Assembly (NCBI GenBank): GCA_019635695.1
Contig: JAHBYZ010000022.1
Span: 1-51,888, forward strand
DNA: 51,888 nucleotides
Origin: Rhizobiaceae bacterium
GTDB lineage: Bacteria; Pseudomonadota; Alphaproteobacteria; Rhizobiales; Rhizobiaceae
Reading direction: 5' to 3'
A program made the position numbers and the translations under genes. Every line of letters starts with the position of its first letter. Within the stretch, counting starts at the first letter, position 1. The notes below the pieces were generated by a model, which saw only the letters and a list, made by a program, of their open reading frames with translations, was not told the DNA's origin and searched no databases. Below, piece by piece: positions 31,807 through 42,011 of this stretch.

Positions 31807-33891
31807 CTAGGCTACCGCGTCCGCGCGGCGCCGCGCCGACAGGTCGGCTGCAACCCCGCGTGCCGACAGCCAGTCGAAGGCCTCGCGTTCCGGCATGGGG
31901 AAGGCGATGGAGTAGCCCTGCACCTGGTCGCAGCCGAGCTTCAGAAGCGCTTCGAGTTCCGCCTCGGTCTCCGCACCCTCCGCGATGATGGAGATGCCGA
32001 GCCCGCGCGCCAGTTCGGTGATGGCGCGCACGATCTTGGTGTTGTCGTTGTCGAGGTCGATGTTCTGGACGAAGCGGCGGTCGATCTTGAGCCGGTCGAT
32101 CTCGTTGGGATTGATGTGGCTGAGCGAGGCGTAGCCGGTGCCGAAATCGTCGAGCTCCAGATGCACGCCCGCGGCCCGTATGGCGCGCAGCTTGGCGGCG
32201 ATGCCGGTCTTTTCGTCGTCGAGGATCACGCTTTCCACGATCTCCAGCGACAGCCGGTGCGGCGGCAGGTCGACGGCCTGCATGGTGCCGAACAGGAAGT
32301 CGGTGAAGTCCGGCTCGCGCAGCTCCGCGCCCGAGACGTTGATGGCAAGGCGGCCGAAAACGGTGCCGTTGCGATGCCATTCGGCAGCCTCGGCGATCGC
32401 CTTGGCGATGACGATGCGGCCGATTGCCGACATCAACCCGGCCTTTTCGGCGACCGGGATGAACTCGCCCGGCGAAACCGGCCCGCGCTCGGGGTGCCGC
32501 CAGCGAACCAGCGCCTCGACGCCGGTGACGCGGCCGTCCTTGAGCGAGATCTGCGGCTGGTAGTGCGGCGCGAAGGCCTGCTGCTGTATGGCTTCCTTCA
32601 GGTCCTGCTCCAGCCGCTTGCGATGGTCGAGCTCGGCGCGCAGCTCGTCGGAGAAGAAGGAGCAGGCGCCGCCGCCGGCCTTCTTGGTCGAATAGAGCGC
32701 GAGGTCGGCGTGGACCAAGAGGTCGGCGGCGTTGTCAGCGTCGACGGGATAGACGGCGATGCCGGCGCTGGCGCCGGGGTGGATCGTCGCGCCGCCGAAA
32801 TCGATCGGCTCGTTGATGCGTTCCAGAATGCGCAGCGCCAGGTTGTGGATGTCGTCGGTCGTGCCCGCCCCGTTGAGCAGCATGACGAACTCGTCGCCGC
32901 CGAGCCGCACGCACAGGTCCGAGGCGCGGCAGGCGGCCTTCATGCGCTCGGCGGTCCTGACCAGCACCAGGTCGCCGGCGGCGTGGCCGAGCGTGTCGTT
33001 GACCTGCTTGAAGCGGTCGAGGTCGATCTGCACCACCGCCAGCCGCTCGCGCCGGCGGAAGGCCGCCTTGATGAGCGTGTCGAAATGGTCGCGCAGGAAG
33101 GTGCGATTGTGCAGACCGGTCAGGCCGTCATGGACGGCGATATAGGCCATCGAGTTGCGGGCGTCGACGAGCTCGGTCGTGCGGCGCGCGATGACGTTGC
33201 TGACCGGGCGGAAGATGAACAGCACCACGAGCGCGATGACGGCGACGATGGCGAGGTAGAGATATTTGTGCGCCGCCAGCAGTTCCGTCAGGTGCGAGCG
33301 CGAGCCGGCGGCGATCTGCGCCTCAAGGGCCGAATAGGCCTGCAGCGTCTCGCGCGCCACGTTCTCGTCGAGCCTGGCGGGCTCGAGCCCGGCGAGGTAG
33401 CGCGGGCTGCCGCGCGGGTCGATCTCCGTGCGCAGCGCGGCGACCATCCGCTGGCCGTTGGCGCCGAGCTCGGTTGCGAAGAAATCGAGATAGTGCGGGG
33501 CGCGGTGAAAGACGGTTTCGAGCGCCGGGTTCCTGCCGAGGCTCGGCCCGATGAGTTCGAGGAGCCGGTCGTGGCCGTCCTCGAAGGACTGAACCGCGGC
33601 GGCCAGCGCCTCGGTCAGCGAGGTCTTGGCCGGCAGCTCGGCGCGGCGCGCCTCGTTGCCGAGGAACACGACGCGCTGCGAAAGCGCCTTCTGGTGGCTG
33701 ACCTGGAACATCAGCGAGTCGTCGTGCTGATGCTGGCCGAGCATGGTCTGCACGAGGAAGAACGACGCCGTCGCCATGGCGGCGATCAGCAGCACGCCGC
33801 CCCAATAGGCGGACTTGATCATCAACACGAGCCGGCCGTTGCCGCTCACGGGCGCGTCCTGAGCGCCCGGATTCTCTCTGGTGTCTGACAA
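31807..33891 (-). CDS. Membrane-bound GGDEF-EAL c-di-GMP enzyme
   Basis: The 694-residue protein has two membrane helices (about 32-50 and 210-228) flanking a helical periplasmic sensor (PilJ/NIT-like, HQKALSQRVVFLGNEARRAEL). GGDEF and EAL domains follow in the cytoplasm. The cyclase motif RLGGDEFVML is intact, as are the EAL residues in GVEALVRWRHPE, INVSGAELR, LEIVESVIL, LDDFGTGYASL, LKIDRRFV and AEGAETEAE, so both activities are possible. Such proteins set c-di-GMP levels for motility and surface attachment. The TTG at 33891 is used with a GGGG upstream; the next ATG would remove much of the first cytoplasmic segment. Confidence 0.92.
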   Translation of the reverse strand: MSDTRENPGAQDAPVSGNGRLVLMIKSAYWGGVLLIAAMATASFFLVQTMLGQHQHDDSLMFQVSHQKALSQRVVFLGNEARRAELPAKTSLTEALAAAVQSFEDGHDRLLELIGPSLGRNPALETVFHRAPHYLDFFATELGANGQRMVAALRTEIDPRGSPRYLAGLEPARLDENVARETLQAYSALEAQIAAGSRSHLTELLAAHKYLYLAIVAVIALVVLFIFRPVSNVIARRTTELVDARNSMAYIAVHDGLTGLHNRTFLRDHFDTLIKAAFRRRERLAVVQIDLDRFKQVNDTLGHAAGDLVLVRTAERMKAACRASDLCVRLGGDEFVMLLNGAGTTDDIHNLALRILERINEPIDFGGATIHPGASAGIAVYPVDADNAADLLVHADLALYSTKKAGGGACSFFSDELRAELDHRKRLEQDLKEAIQQQAFAPHYQPQISLKDGRVTGVEALVRWRHPERGPVSPGEFIPVAEKAGLMSAIGRIVIAKAIAEAAEWHRNGTVFGRLAINVSGAELREPDFTDFLFGTMQAVDLPPHRLSLEIVESVILDDEKTGIAAKLRAIRAAGVHLELDDFGTGYASLSHINPNEIDRLKIDRRFVQNIDLDNDNTKIVRAITELARGLGISIIAEGAETEAELEALLKLGCDQVQGYSIAFPMPEREAFDWLSARGVAADLSARRRADAVA

Positions 33892-34083
33892 GGTTGGATG
33901 CCCCTTCCGCCTTGCTAGGAGGCGGCACCCTGCACAGGAGTCGAGGATTGCGGAAGTGGCGCTGCGTCATGCGGGAAGCTCAATTGCTGAGCCTGGTTAT
34001 CGCGCCGTTTCGCCAATACCGGCGAATTGCGCTAGGCTGTGCAAGGCCCGGTTAACCGGCCGGGCGTATGTCGGGGAATTCCT

Positions 34084-35271
34084 ATGTCGAAGGCGCTTGC
34101 CGCGCATCTTTCCACAGAGCTTGAGGGGCTGAAGGAGGCCGGGCTCTACAAGCGCGAACGGGTGATCGCCTCGCCGCAGTCGGCGGGCATCGCGCTGGTC
34201 GACGGTGCCAGGCTGCTCAATTTCTGCGCCAACAACTATCTCGGCCTCGCCGACAGCGAGGAGCTGGTGGCGGCGGCGAAAGCGGGGCTCGACCGCTACG
34301 GCTACGGCATGGCCTCGGTGCGCTTCATCTGTGGCACGCAGGAGGAGCATAAGCAACTGGAGGCGAAGATATCGCGCTTCCTCGGGATGGAGGACACGAT
34401 CCTCTACGGTTCATGCTTCGACGCCAATGCAGGCCTGTTCGAGACGCTCTTGGGCGAGGAGGACGCGATCATCTCGGATGCGCTGAATCATGCCTCGATC
34501 ATTGACGGGGTGCGGTTGAGCAAGGCGCGGCGCTTGCGCTACGCCAACAACGACATGAAGGAGTTGGAGGAGCGGCTGAAGGAGGCGGCGGACGCGCGCT
34601 TCCGCCTCATCGCCACCGACGGCGTGTTCTCGATGGACGGCATCATAGCGAACCTGAATGGCGTCTGCGACCTCGCGGAGAAATACGACGCGATGGTGAT
34701 GGTGGACGACAGCCATGCGGTGGGCTTCGTCGGCGCGCACGGACGCGGCTCGCCGGAGCATTGCGGCGTGGAAGAGCGCGTCGACATCATCACCGGCACG
34801 CTCGGCAAGGCGCTGGGTGGGGCGTCCGGCGGCTACACCAGCGGCAGGCGCGAGGTGGTCGACTGGCTGCGCCAGCGCTCGCGGCCCTATCTCTTCTCCA
34901 ACACGCTGATGCCGGCCATCGCAGCCGCTTCGCTGAAGGTGTTCGACATGGTGGAGCAGGGCGACGCGCTGCGGCGCAAGCTCTACAGCAACGCCGAGCG
35001 CTTCCGTGCGGGCATGACCAAGGCCGGTTTCAGGCTCGCGGGCGCGGGACATCCGATCATCCCGGTGATGCTGGGCGACGCGAAACTGGCGCAGGAGATG
35101 GCGCAGCGTCTGCTCGGACACGGCATCTATGTGATCGGCTTCTCGTTCCCGGTGGTCCCGAAGGGACAGGCACGGATCAGGACGCAGATGTCCGCCGCGC
35201 ATTCCGCGGAAGATATCGACCGGGCTGTCGCGGCTTTCGCGGCGGTGGGCAGGGAACTGGGAGTAGTCTGA
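34084..35271 (+). CDS. kbl: Glycine C-acetyltransferase (2-amino-3-ketobutyrate CoA ligase)
   Basis: The 395-residue PLP enzyme cleaves 2-amino-3-oxobutanoate with CoA to glycine and acetyl-CoA. Motifs are [43 protein letters not shown] and the PLP-Lys segment [18 protein letters not shown] (about residue 242). The ending [14 protein letters not shown] is standard for the family. GGGGAA precedes the ATG. The tdh start overlaps its stop by one base, giving the usual kbl-tdh threonine-degradation operon. Confidence 0.96.
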   Translation: MSKALAAHLSTELEGLKEAGLYKRERVIASPQSAGIALVDGARLLNFCANNYLGLADSEELVAAAKAGLDRYGYGMASVRFICGTQEEHKQLEAKISRFLGMEDTILYGSCFDANAGLFETLLGEEDAIISDALNHASIIDGVRLSKARRLRYANNDMKELEERLKEAADARFRLIATDGVFSMDGIIANLNGVCDLAEKYDAMVMVDDSHAVGFVGAHGRGSPEHCGVEERVDIITGTLGKALGGASGGYTSGRREVVDWLRQRSRPYLFSNTLMPAIAAASLKVFDMVEQGDALRRKLYSNAERFRAGMTKAGFRLAGAGHPIIPVMLGDAKLAQEMAQRLLGHGIYVIGFSFPVVPKGQARIRTQMSAAHSAEDIDRAVAAFAAVGRELGVV

Positions 35272-36305
35272 TGTCCAACATGATGCGCGCGCTGGTGAAG
35301 GCCAAGGCCGAGCCCGGCATCTGGATGGAGAGCGTGCCGGTTCCCGAGATCGGGCCGAACGACGTGCTCATCAAGGTCAGGAAGACCGCCATCTGCGGCA
35401 CCGACGTGCACATCTACAAATGGGACGAATGGGCGCAAAAGACCGTGCCGGTGCCGATGGTGACCGGCCACGAGTTCGTCGGCACGGTCGCCGACTTCGG
35501 CTCCGCCGTGACCGGTTACCGCGTCGGCCAGCGCGTGTCGGGCGAGGGGCATATCGTCTGCGGCCAGTGCCGCAACTGCCGCGCGGGTCGCGGGCATCTG
35601 TGCCGCAACACGCTCGGCGTCGGCGTCAACCGGCCCGGCGCCTTCGGCGAGTATCTGGCGATACCGTCGCACAATGTCGTGCCGATCCCGGACGACATTC
35701 CCGACGAGATCGCGGCGATTTTCGACCCGCTCGGCAACGCGGTGCACACGGCGCTTTCGTTCGATCTCGTCGGCGAGGACGTGCTGGTGACCGGAGCGGG
35801 GCCGATCGGGATCATGGGCGCGCTGGTGGCGCAGTGCGTGGGCGCCCGCAAGGTGGTCATCACCGACATCAACCCGACCCGGCTGGCGCTGGCCAAGCGT
35901 CTCGGCGTGCACCACGTGGTCAACGCGGCGGAGGAGAAGCTCTCCGACGTGATGGCGCAGGAAGGCATGAAGGAGGGTTTCGACGTCGGGCTGGAGATGT
36001 CGGGCAATGCAGGCGCGTTCCGCGACATGATCGACGCGATGAACAATGGCGGCAAGATCGCCATCCTCGGCATTGCGCCGACGGGCTTCTCGATCGACTG
36101 GAACAAGGTCATCTTCAAGATGCTGCATCTCAAGGGCATCTACGGCCGCGAGATGTTCGAGACCTGGTACAAGATGATCGCGCTGGTGCAGGGGCCGCTG
36201 GACGTGTCGGGGCTCATCACGCACCGCCTGCCCGCCGACGACTATATCGAGGGCTTCGAGGCGATGAAGAGCGGCAATTCCGGGAAGGTGGTGCTGGACT
36301 GGTGA
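35271..36305 (+). CDS. tdh: L-threonine 3-dehydrogenase
   Basis: The 344-residue zinc-dependent medium-chain dehydrogenase oxidises threonine to 2-amino-3-oxobutanoate with NAD+. The catalytic zinc site is in [13 protein letters not shown] and TGHEFVG, structural zinc cysteines are in [15 protein letters not shown], and the Rossmann glycines are in [16 protein letters not shown]. The product passes to Kbl, encoded just upstream. The ATG shares a base with the kbl stop and has GGGAG in front. Length is typical. Confidence 0.97.
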   Translation: MSNMMRALVKAKAEPGIWMESVPVPEIGPNDVLIKVRKTAICGTDVHIYKWDEWAQKTVPVPMVTGHEFVGTVADFGSAVTGYRVGQRVSGEGHIVCGQCRNCRAGRGHLCRNTLGVGVNRPGAFGEYLAIPSHNVVPIPDDIPDEIAAIFDPLGNAVHTALSFDLVGEDVLVTGAGPIGIMGALVAQCVGARKVVITDINPTRLALAKRLGVHHVVNAAEEKLSDVMAQEGMKEGFDVGLEMSGNAGAFRDMIDAMNNGGKIAILGIAPTGFSIDWNKVIFKMLHLKGIYGREMFETWYKMIALVQGPLDVSGLITHRLPADDYIEGFEAMKSGNSGKVVLDW

Positions 36306-36308
36306 GCG

Positions 36309-36719
36309 TCAGTTGGCGGCGGCAACGATCGTTGCACCCTCCGCCGACGCAGCCGTTGCGAGCCTCCGGTCAAGGGTGGCCAGTGGTAGGTCGCGCCTGA
36401 GCGCCAGTTCCAGATAGGCCGCATCGTAGACGGAAAGCGCCTGGCGGCGGGCAATTACCAGCAATCTGTCAGGGTCGAAGTCGGAGTCGAACTGCGTCGG
36501 TATTGCCCCGACCTTCGAAAGCGCGGTGGAAATCGCCTCGGCGGCAATCCGCTTGCGCCTCTCGTTGACGAGCAGAACATTGCGAAATTCGTAAGCGAAG
36601 AGTGCCGGAACCACCATCCCATTATCGGCGACGAGGTCCAGCGCCACGTTCGCGACCGGCGAATATTCGTCGGGCAGCGCCCAGCACGCGGCTACCGAAC
36701 TATCGATGACCGCCGGCAC
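36309..36719 (-). CDS. VapC-like PIN-domain toxin (second TA pair)
   Basis: The 136-residue PIN protein has the acidic positions in AVIDSSVAACW (Asp, about 5), FAYEFRNVLL (Glu, about 43) and SVYDAAYLELALRRDLPLATLD (Asp, about 97 and 117). It is the toxin of a type II pair and probably an RNase. A GTG start shares its base with the antitoxin's TAG stop (TAGTG), the usual tight coupling. It sits three bases from the convergent tdh stop. Confidence 0.85.
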   Translation of the reverse strand: MPAVIDSSVAACWALPDEYSPVANVALDLVADNGMVVPALFAYEFRNVLLVNERRKRIAAEAISTALSKVGAIPTQFDSDFDPDRLLVIARRQALSVYDAAYLELALRRDLPLATLDRRLATAASAEGATIVAAAN

Positions 36720-36967
36720 TATTTCCGACCCTCGTCGCGTGCCGACAATATGTCTTCGATCGTCATGTTGGTGGGCGGCAGAGTCTTCCGCCACGCCCTG
36801 AGTTCGTCCGCCGCGCGGCGCGCCCGCTCGCGCGTTTCGTCCTCGGGCCTGACAAGGCGCGCAACGGTTTTGCCGTGGCGTGTGATGTTGATGGCCTCGC
36901 CATTCTCGACCGCGTCTATGAGCGCGGACAAGGTTGCCTTGGCTTCTGAAAAAGGGATAGTTCGCAT
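36719..36967 (-). CDS. Phd/YefM-type antitoxin
   Basis: The 82-residue antitoxin begins MRTIPFSEAKATLSALIDAVENGEAINITRHGKTVARLV, the Phd/YefM fold that binds DNA with its N-terminus and the toxin with its C-terminus. The ATG at 36967 matches family starts; an in-frame TTG at 36985 is disfavoured. It lies downstream of marR in the same direction, with AT-rich palindromes in between that may be its operator. Confidence 0.85.
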   Translation of the reverse strand: MRTIPFSEAKATLSALIDAVENGEAINITRHGKTVARLVRPEDETRERARRAADELRAWRKTLPPTNMTIEDILSARDEGRK

Positions 36968-36986
36968 GGATTTTTGACCAATCAAT

Positions 36987-37017
36987 TTGACTAGTCAATT
37001 AGTCAAACTGGTTTGAC
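36987..37017 (-). promoter_or_regulatory. Two adjacent TTGAC palindromes upstream of the antitoxin
   Basis: TTGACTAGTCAA (36987-36998) and GTCAAACTGGTTTGAC (37002-37017) are perfect palindromes sharing the TTGAC/GTCAA core; the second lies inside the last codons of marR. Together they make an AT-rich island in GC-rich DNA. Position favours autoregulation by the antitoxin-toxin complex, though binding by the MarR protein is possible. Confidence 0.55.
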
Positions 37018-37457
37018 CTGTCAAGTGATGCCTGTTCCAGCGCATCCAGTCCCGCCGCCAAGGCGGCGCGCTCCGCTGCGCTGAGTTCGGCAAGCAATTC
37101 CTTTTCAAACGCCTTCGCCAGCGGCACCATCTCGCGATAGGCGTCCTGTCCCGCCTTCGTCAGCGTCAGCCGCTCGACGCGGCGATCGCTCTCGTCAGCG
37201 GTGCGGGCGAGCCAGCGGCGCTTCTCCAGCGCCGCGACGGCGCGCGAGACCTTGGTCTTGTGCTGCGAGGAATGGCGGCCGACTTCGGTGGCGGTCATCG
37301 TGCCGAGTTCGCCGAGCGCGGCCAGCACCCGCCATTCCGGGCGCGTCAGGCCGAAACGTTCCTTGTAGATGCGCGAGAAGTCGCGGCTGACGGCGTCGGC
37401 CAGCCGGTTGAGACGGTAGGGGAGGAAGCGCTCCAGCGCGAGGATTTCGTCACTCAT
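36999..37457 (-). CDS. MarR-family transcriptional regulator
   Basis: The 152-residue winged-helix regulator shows the MarR pattern: [79 protein letters not shown] (wing at [13 protein letters not shown]) and dimerising helices at both ends. It is divergent from hmgA with 82 bases between, so it probably controls the homogentisate operon, with an aromatic intermediate as likely inducer. That link is inference from position. Confidence 0.9.
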   Translation of the reverse strand: MSDEILALERFLPYRLNRLADAVSRDFSRIYKERFGLTRPEWRVLAALGELGTMTATEVGRHSSQHKTKVSRAVAALEKRRWLARTADESDRRVERLTLTKAGQDAYREMVPLAKAFEKELLAELSAAERAALAAGLDALEQASLDRSNQFD

Positions 37458-37467
37458 CTCGCTTGAT

Positions 37468-37506
37468 GGTTACAAAATCGACGGTTACGGATGCAACCAA
37501 TTTTGC
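37468..37506. promoter_or_regulatory. Candidate MarR operator between marR and hmgA
   Basis: GGTTAC occurs twice, 15 bases apart (37468 and 37483). The second copy starts the imperfect palindrome GGTTACGGATGCAACC (37483-37498). CAAAAT (37473-37478) and ATTTTG (37500-37505) form a wider inverted pair around it. The stretch is AT-rich and lies between two divergent starts, where an autoregulated operator is expected. Confidence 0.45.
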
Positions 37507-37539
37507 GCCGGACGGCGCTGCCATTCGACGGAGGATCGC

Positions 37540-38853
37540 ATGGGCTTTTCCTACATGCCGGGCTTCGGCAACGATTTCGAGACGGAGAGCCTGCCGGGCG
37601 CGCTGCCGCAGGGCATGAACTCGCCGCAACGGCCGGCCTACGGGCTCTATGCCGAGCAGCTGTCCGGCTCGCCCTTCACCGCGCCGCGCGGGACGAACGA
37701 GCGGTCGTGGCTCTACCGCATACGCCCGAGCGTCAAGCACCACGGCCGGTTCCGGAAGACCGAGTTTCCGCTGTGGCTGACGGCGCCGGCGGACACCGAG
37801 AGCGAGCTGCCGATCGGCCAGCTGCGCTGGGACCCGACGCCGATGCCGAACGAGAAGACGGATTTCCTGTCGGGCATCCGCACCATGACGACGGCTGGCG
37901 ACGCCAAGGGGCAGAGCGGCATGGCCGCGCATGTCTATGTCGCCAATGTCGACATGGTGGACGACCATTTCTTCAACGCCGACGGCGAGATGCTGGTGGT
38001 GCCGCAGGAAGGCGGCGTGCGCTTCGTGACCGAGATGGGCGTGATGGAGGTGATGCCGGGCGAAATCTGCGTCATCCCGCGCGGCATGACCTTCAAGGTC
38101 GAGCTGATGAACGGACCGGCGCGCGGCTACATCTGCGAGAACTACGGGGCGAAATTCACCATGCCCGACCGCGGGCCGATCGGCGCCAACTGCCTGGCCA
38201 ATCCGCGCGACTTCAAGACGCCGGTGGCCTGGTACGAGGACAAGGAGAAGCCCTGCCGATTGCTGGTGAAATGGTGCGGGCGCTTCTTCGAGACGCAGAT
38301 CGCGGCCTCGCCGCTCGACGTCGTGGCCTGGCATGGCAACTACGCGCCCTACAAATACGACCTCGCGACCTTTTCGCCGGTCGGCGCCATCCTGTTCGAC
38401 CATCCCGACCCGTCGATCTTCACGGTGCTGACCGCGCCGTCCGGCGAGGAGGGGACTGCCAATGTCGACTTCGTCATCTTCCCGCCGCGCTGGCTGGTGG
38501 CGGAGAACACTTTTCGACCGCCCTGGTACCACCGCAACATCATGAGCGAGTTCATGGGCCTCATCAAAGGCCAGTACGACGCCAAGGAGAAAGGTTTTGT
38601 CCCGGGCGGCATGAGCCTGCATAACATGATGCTGGCGCACGGCCCCGACGCCTTCGGCTTCGACAAGGCGACCAAGGCCGAGCTGAAGCCGGTGAAGCTG
38701 GAGGAGACCATGGCCTTCATGTTCGAGACGCGCTTCCCGCAGCTGCTCACGCAGTATGCGTCGCAGACCGAGACGTTGCAGGACGACTACATCGACTGCT
38801 GGAACGGCCTGAAGAAGCGCTTCGACGGCTCGAAGGAGGGTGACTGGTCTTGA
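37540..38853 (+). CDS. hmgA: Homogentisate 1,2-dioxygenase
   Basis: The 437-residue non-haem iron enzyme opens the ring of homogentisate to maleylacetoacetate in tyrosine/phenylalanine catabolism. It begins [23 protein letters not shown] and contains [28 protein letters not shown] and the iron-binding [14 protein letters not shown] (His and Glu), followed by [12 protein letters not shown] (His). Length is normal. GGAGG lies six bases before the ATG. It leads an operon running to 43827, in which each gene overlaps or nearly touches the next. Confidence 0.97.
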   Translation: MGFSYMPGFGNDFETESLPGALPQGMNSPQRPAYGLYAEQLSGSPFTAPRGTNERSWLYRIRPSVKHHGRFRKTEFPLWLTAPADTESELPIGQLRWDPTPMPNEKTDFLSGIRTMTTAGDAKGQSGMAAHVYVANVDMVDDHFFNADGEMLVVPQEGGVRFVTEMGVMEVMPGEICVIPRGMTFKVELMNGPARGYICENYGAKFTMPDRGPIGANCLANPRDFKTPVAWYEDKEKPCRLLVKWCGRFFETQIAASPLDVVAWHGNYAPYKYDLATFSPVGAILFDHPDPSIFTVLTAPSGEEGTANVDFVIFPPRWLVAENTFRPPWYHRNIMSEFMGLIKGQYDAKEKGFVPGGMSLHNMMLAHGPDAFGFDKATKAELKPVKLEETMAFMFETRFPQLLTQYASQTETLQDDYIDCWNGLKKRFDGSKEGDWS

Positions 38854-39701
38854 CCGGCCGCCTCGTAGTCCTCGGAAGCAAAGGCGGCCCGGCGATCCGG
38901 CCGGGCGGGCCGTCGCCGACCTCGCATCTGCTGGAACTCGGCGGTCGGCGCATCGTCGTCGATTGCGGGCTGGGCGTGACGCGCGGGCTGGTGAACGCCG
39001 GCATGGAACTGAAGGCGCTCGATCTGATCTTCATCACCCATCTGCATTCGGACCACGTGCTGGAGTTCGGGCCGCTGATCCACACGGCGTGGACGGCGGG
39101 GCTGGCGAGCCCGGTGCGCGTGTTCGGGCCGGCGGGAACGCGGGCGGTGTGGGACGGTTTTGTCGGCTCGATGGCCTACGACATCGACACCCGAATCGAC
39201 GACGAGGGCAGGCCGGACATTCGTGGGCTCGTGTCCGTCACCGAATTCGGCGAGGGCGCCGTGTTCGAGGAGGGTGGCCTGAAAGTCGAGTCGCTCAGGG
39301 TGAAACATCCGCCCGTGACGGATTGCTTCGCGCTGAAATTCGCCGCGGCCGGCAAGACAGTGGTCTTTTCGGCCGACACCGCTCATTTCCCGCCGCTGGC
39401 GGATTTTGCGCTGAAGGCTGACGTGCTGGTGCACGAGGCGATGCTGGCCGAGGGCGTCGAGCGGCTGGTGGCGCGCACGGGCAACGGTGCCAGGCTCAGG
39501 GAGCATCTGTTTGCGAGCCATTCCACGGCCGAGGAGGCGGGCGTCATCGCGCATGCCGCGAGCGTCGGGCGGCTGGTGCTGGGCCACCTGATCCCGGCCG
39601 ACGATCCGCTGGTGACGGCGGAACATTGGGAGGATGCGGTGCGCGAAAGCTGGGGCGGCCCCTTGACCGTGGCCGCCGATGGGCTTGTGGTCCCACTATA
39701 G
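38850..39701 (+). CDS. Metallo-beta-lactamase-fold hydrolase (RNase Z-like)
   Basis: The 283-residue protein carries the metal-binding motif [11 protein letters not shown] (about residue 63), a second site [28 protein letters not shown] and a late SHSTAEEAG, the arrangement of the arylsulfatase/RNase Z-like subgroup. It is probably a hydrolase acting on an ester or lactone; no substrate can be named. It starts with TTG overlapping the hmgA stop (TTGA) and has GGAGGG upstream. Its place after hmgA suggests a role in homogentisate or related aromatic breakdown. Confidence 0.82.
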   Translation: MTGRLVVLGSKGGPAIRPGGPSPTSHLLELGGRRIVVDCGLGVTRGLVNAGMELKALDLIFITHLHSDHVLEFGPLIHTAWTAGLASPVRVFGPAGTRAVWDGFVGSMAYDIDTRIDDEGRPDIRGLVSVTEFGEGAVFEEGGLKVESLRVKHPPVTDCFALKFAAAGKTVVFSADTAHFPPLADFALKADVLVHEAMLAEGVERLVARTGNGARLREHLFASHSTAEEAGVIAHAASVGRLVLGHLIPADDPLVTAEHWEDAVRESWGGPLTVAADGLVVPL

Positions 39702-39723
39702 AAATAATGTTCGGGAGGAATTC

Positions 39724-40743
39724 TTGAAGCTGGCCACGCTGAAGAACGGCCGCCGCGACGGCCGGCTGGTCGTCGTCTCGCGCGACCTGACGCGCTGCAC
39801 CGATGCGTCCTTTCTGGTGCCGACCCTGCAGGCCGCACTGGACGACTGGCGCCGCATCGCGCCCCATCTGGAGGCGCTGGGCGAGAGCCTGGAACACGGC
39901 TCGGTGCCAAGCGAGCGGTTCCACGAGCACGACGCCATGTCGCCGCTGCCGCGCGCCTACCAGTGGGCGGACGGCTCGGCCTACGTCAACCACGTCGAAC
40001 TGGTGCGCAAGGCGCGCGGCGCAGAGATGCCGGCGACGTTCTGGACCGATCCTCTGATGTACCAGGGCGGCTCGGACTCGTTCATCGGCCCGCGCGATCC
40101 GATCGTCATGGCCGACGAGAGCTACGGCATCGATATGGAGGGCGAGATCGCGGTTGTCGTCGACGACGTGCCGATGGGCGCCTCGCGGGACGAAGCCGCC
40201 GCCGCGATCCGTCTGGTGATGCTGGTCAACGACGTGTCCCTGCGCGGGCTGATCCCGGCTGAGCTGGCAAAGGGTTTCGGCTTCTTCCAGTCGAAGCCGT
40301 CGAGCGCCTTTTCTCCGGTGGCGGTCACGCCCGAGGAACTCGGCGAAGCCTGGGACGACGGCAAGCTGCACCTGCCGCTGCTCGTCGATCTCAACGGAAA
40401 ACCGTTCGGCCGGGCCGACGCGGGCGTCGACATGACCTTCGACTTCCCGACGCTGGTGGCGCATGCGGCAAAGACCCGGCCGCTGGTGGCCGGCTCGATC
40501 ATCGGCTCGGGCACGGTGTCGAACAAGCTCGACGGCGGTCCCGGCAAGCCGGTTTCGGCCGGCGGCGTCGGCTATTCCTGCATCGCCGAGGTCAGAACCA
40601 TCGAAACCATCGAAAGCGGCGCGGCGAAGACGCACTTCATGCGCTTCGGCGACACCGTGCGCATCGAGATGAAGGACAGGAAAGGCCACTCGATCTTCGG
40701 TGCGATCGAGCAGACCGTGACGAAATACGAAAAGGGAGCCTGA
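39724..40743 (+). CDS. Fumarylacetoacetate hydrolase-family protein
   Basis: The 339-residue protein begins MKLATLKNGRRDGRLVVVSRDL and carries the FAH fold: SFIGPRDPIVMADESYGIDMEGEIAVVV (metal-binding Glu residues), LVMLVNDVSLRGL, GFGFFQSKPSSAFSPVAV and GSIIGSGTVSNKLDGGPGKPV. It most likely cleaves fumarylacetoacetate or maleylacetoacetate to acetoacetate plus a C4 acid, completing the HmgA route. No maleylacetoacetate isomerase gene is in the operon. A TTG start was chosen because GGGAGG lies five bases upstream and homologues begin there. Confidence 0.9.
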   Translation: MKLATLKNGRRDGRLVVVSRDLTRCTDASFLVPTLQAALDDWRRIAPHLEALGESLEHGSVPSERFHEHDAMSPLPRAYQWADGSAYVNHVELVRKARGAEMPATFWTDPLMYQGGSDSFIGPRDPIVMADESYGIDMEGEIAVVVDDVPMGASRDEAAAAIRLVMLVNDVSLRGLIPAELAKGFGFFQSKPSSAFSPVAVTPEELGEAWDDGKLHLPLLVDLNGKPFGRADAGVDMTFDFPTLVAHAAKTRPLVAGSIIGSGTVSNKLDGGPGKPVSAGGVGYSCIAEVRTIETIESGAAKTHFMRFGDTVRIEMKDRKGHSIFGAIEQTVTKYEKGA

Positions 40744-40747
40744 GGGC

Positions 40748-41701
40748 ATGGCAAAGGGTTTCGCCTCGACCGGCGACATGGGGGAGAAGAAGATCTCCTT
40801 CACCGAGATCGGCAAGGATCTGTGGGCGTTCACCGCCGAGGGCGATCCGAACACGGGCGTCATCATCGGCGACGACTCGGTGATGATCGTCGATGCGCAG
40901 GCGACGCCGCGGCTGGCCAATAAGGTGATCGAGAAGATCAGGACCGTCACCGACAAGCCGATCAAATACGTCGTGCTGACGCACTATCACGCGGTGCGCG
41001 TGCTGGGGGCCTCGGCCTATGGCGCGGAGCAGATCATCATGTCGGACGTGGCGCGCGCCCAGGTGGTGGAGCGCGGGCAGGAGGACTGGGACTCGGAGTT
41101 CGGCCGCTTTCCGCGCCTTTTCCAGGGGCATGAGTCGATCCCCGGACTGACGTGGCCGACGCTGACCTTCTCCGACCGCGCCACGCTTTACCTCGGCAAG
41201 CGGCGCGTCGACCTGCAGTTCCTCGGCCGTGCGCATACGGCGGGCGACATCGTCGCCTTCGTGCCGGACGCCAACGTGATGTTCACCGGCGACATCGTCG
41301 AATACCACTCGGCCTGCTATTGCGGCGACGGTCACTTCGCCGACTGGCCGGCGACGCTGGCCAACATCGGCAGCTTCGATCTCGACGCCATCGCGCCCGG
41401 CCGCGGCGACGCGCTGGTGGGGCAGGCGAAGGTGAACGAGGCGCTGGCCAACACCGCTGACTTCGTGACGTCGACCTACAAGCCCATCGCGCGCGTGGCG
41501 CAGGGCGGGGGCTCGCTCAAGGAGGCATGGGACGCCTGCCGGGCGGCCTGCGACCCGAAGTTCTCGAGCTACGCCATCTACGAGCACTGCCTGCCCTTCA
41601 ACGTGGCGCGCGCCTATGACGAGGCGCTCGGCGTCGACACGCCGCGCATCTGGACGGCCGAGCGCGACCGCGCCATGTGGGCCAATCTTCAGGGAAGCTG
41701 A
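40748..41701 (+). CDS. MBL-fold protein with altered metal motif
   Basis: The 317-residue protein has the metallo-beta-lactamase layout (VIIGDDSVMIVDAQ, then VVLTHYHAVRVLGASAYGAEQII, then FLGRAHTAGDIVAFVPDANVMFTGDIVEYHSACYCGDGHFADW). The usual HxHxDH reads HYHAVR, so the Asp/His pair of the second metal site is missing; I recall the same form in other hmg-cluster homologues, so it may be a subfamily trait. At most one metal is likely. It lies between the FAH gene and a small membrane protein gene and was probably recruited to the same pathway. Confidence 0.8.
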   Translation: MAKGFASTGDMGEKKISFTEIGKDLWAFTAEGDPNTGVIIGDDSVMIVDAQATPRLANKVIEKIRTVTDKPIKYVVLTHYHAVRVLGASAYGAEQIIMSDVARAQVVERGQEDWDSEFGRFPRLFQGHESIPGLTWPTLTFSDRATLYLGKRRVDLQFLGRAHTAGDIVAFVPDANVMFTGDIVEYHSACYCGDGHFADWPATLANIGSFDLDAIAPGRGDALVGQAKVNEALANTADFVTSTYKPIARVAQGGGSLKEAWDACRAACDPKFSSYAIYEHCLPFNVARAYDEALGVDTPRIWTAERDRAMWANLQGS

Positions 41702-41702
41702 C

Positions 41703-42011
41703 ATGGCGCAGATGGGCATCTGGTTCTACGTGATCGCCGGCGTGTGGGGACTGGCGGCGATCGTCAACTTCATCACGGCGACGCGCATCTGCTACGCCAT
41801 CGAGGCGCGTTCCGGCCGGCCGCTGCTGAAGAACGGCCTGCCCGGTTTCGCCAACATCATCCCCGTCGCCTTCAACTACGGCGTGGCGCAGGACGAGGAC
41901 ACACAGGCGCTGCGCCGCGAGATGAACAAGCGGCTGCTCATCATCGTCGGCGGCTTCGTCGCGTTCTACTTCTTCATCACGCTGACGGAGCCGGGGGAGA
42001 TCGGTGCCTGA
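41703..42011 (+). CDS. Small two-helix membrane protein
   Basis: The 102-residue inner-membrane protein has helices IWFYVIAGVWGLAAIVNFITA (about 5-25) and LLIIVGGFVAFYFFITL (about 80-96), separated by a polar segment with RSGRPLLKNGLPGFANIIPVAFNYGVAQDEDTQALRREMNKR. I do not recognise a family. It overlaps the next hydroxylase start by one base (TGATG), so it belongs to the aromatic operon. A helper role for the flavin hydroxylase or uptake is conceivable but unsupported. Confidence 0.75.
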   Translation: MAQMGIWFYVIAGVWGLAAIVNFITATRICYAIEARSGRPLLKNGLPGFANIIPVAFNYGVAQDEDTQALRREMNKRLLIIVGGFVAFYFFITLTEPGEIGA

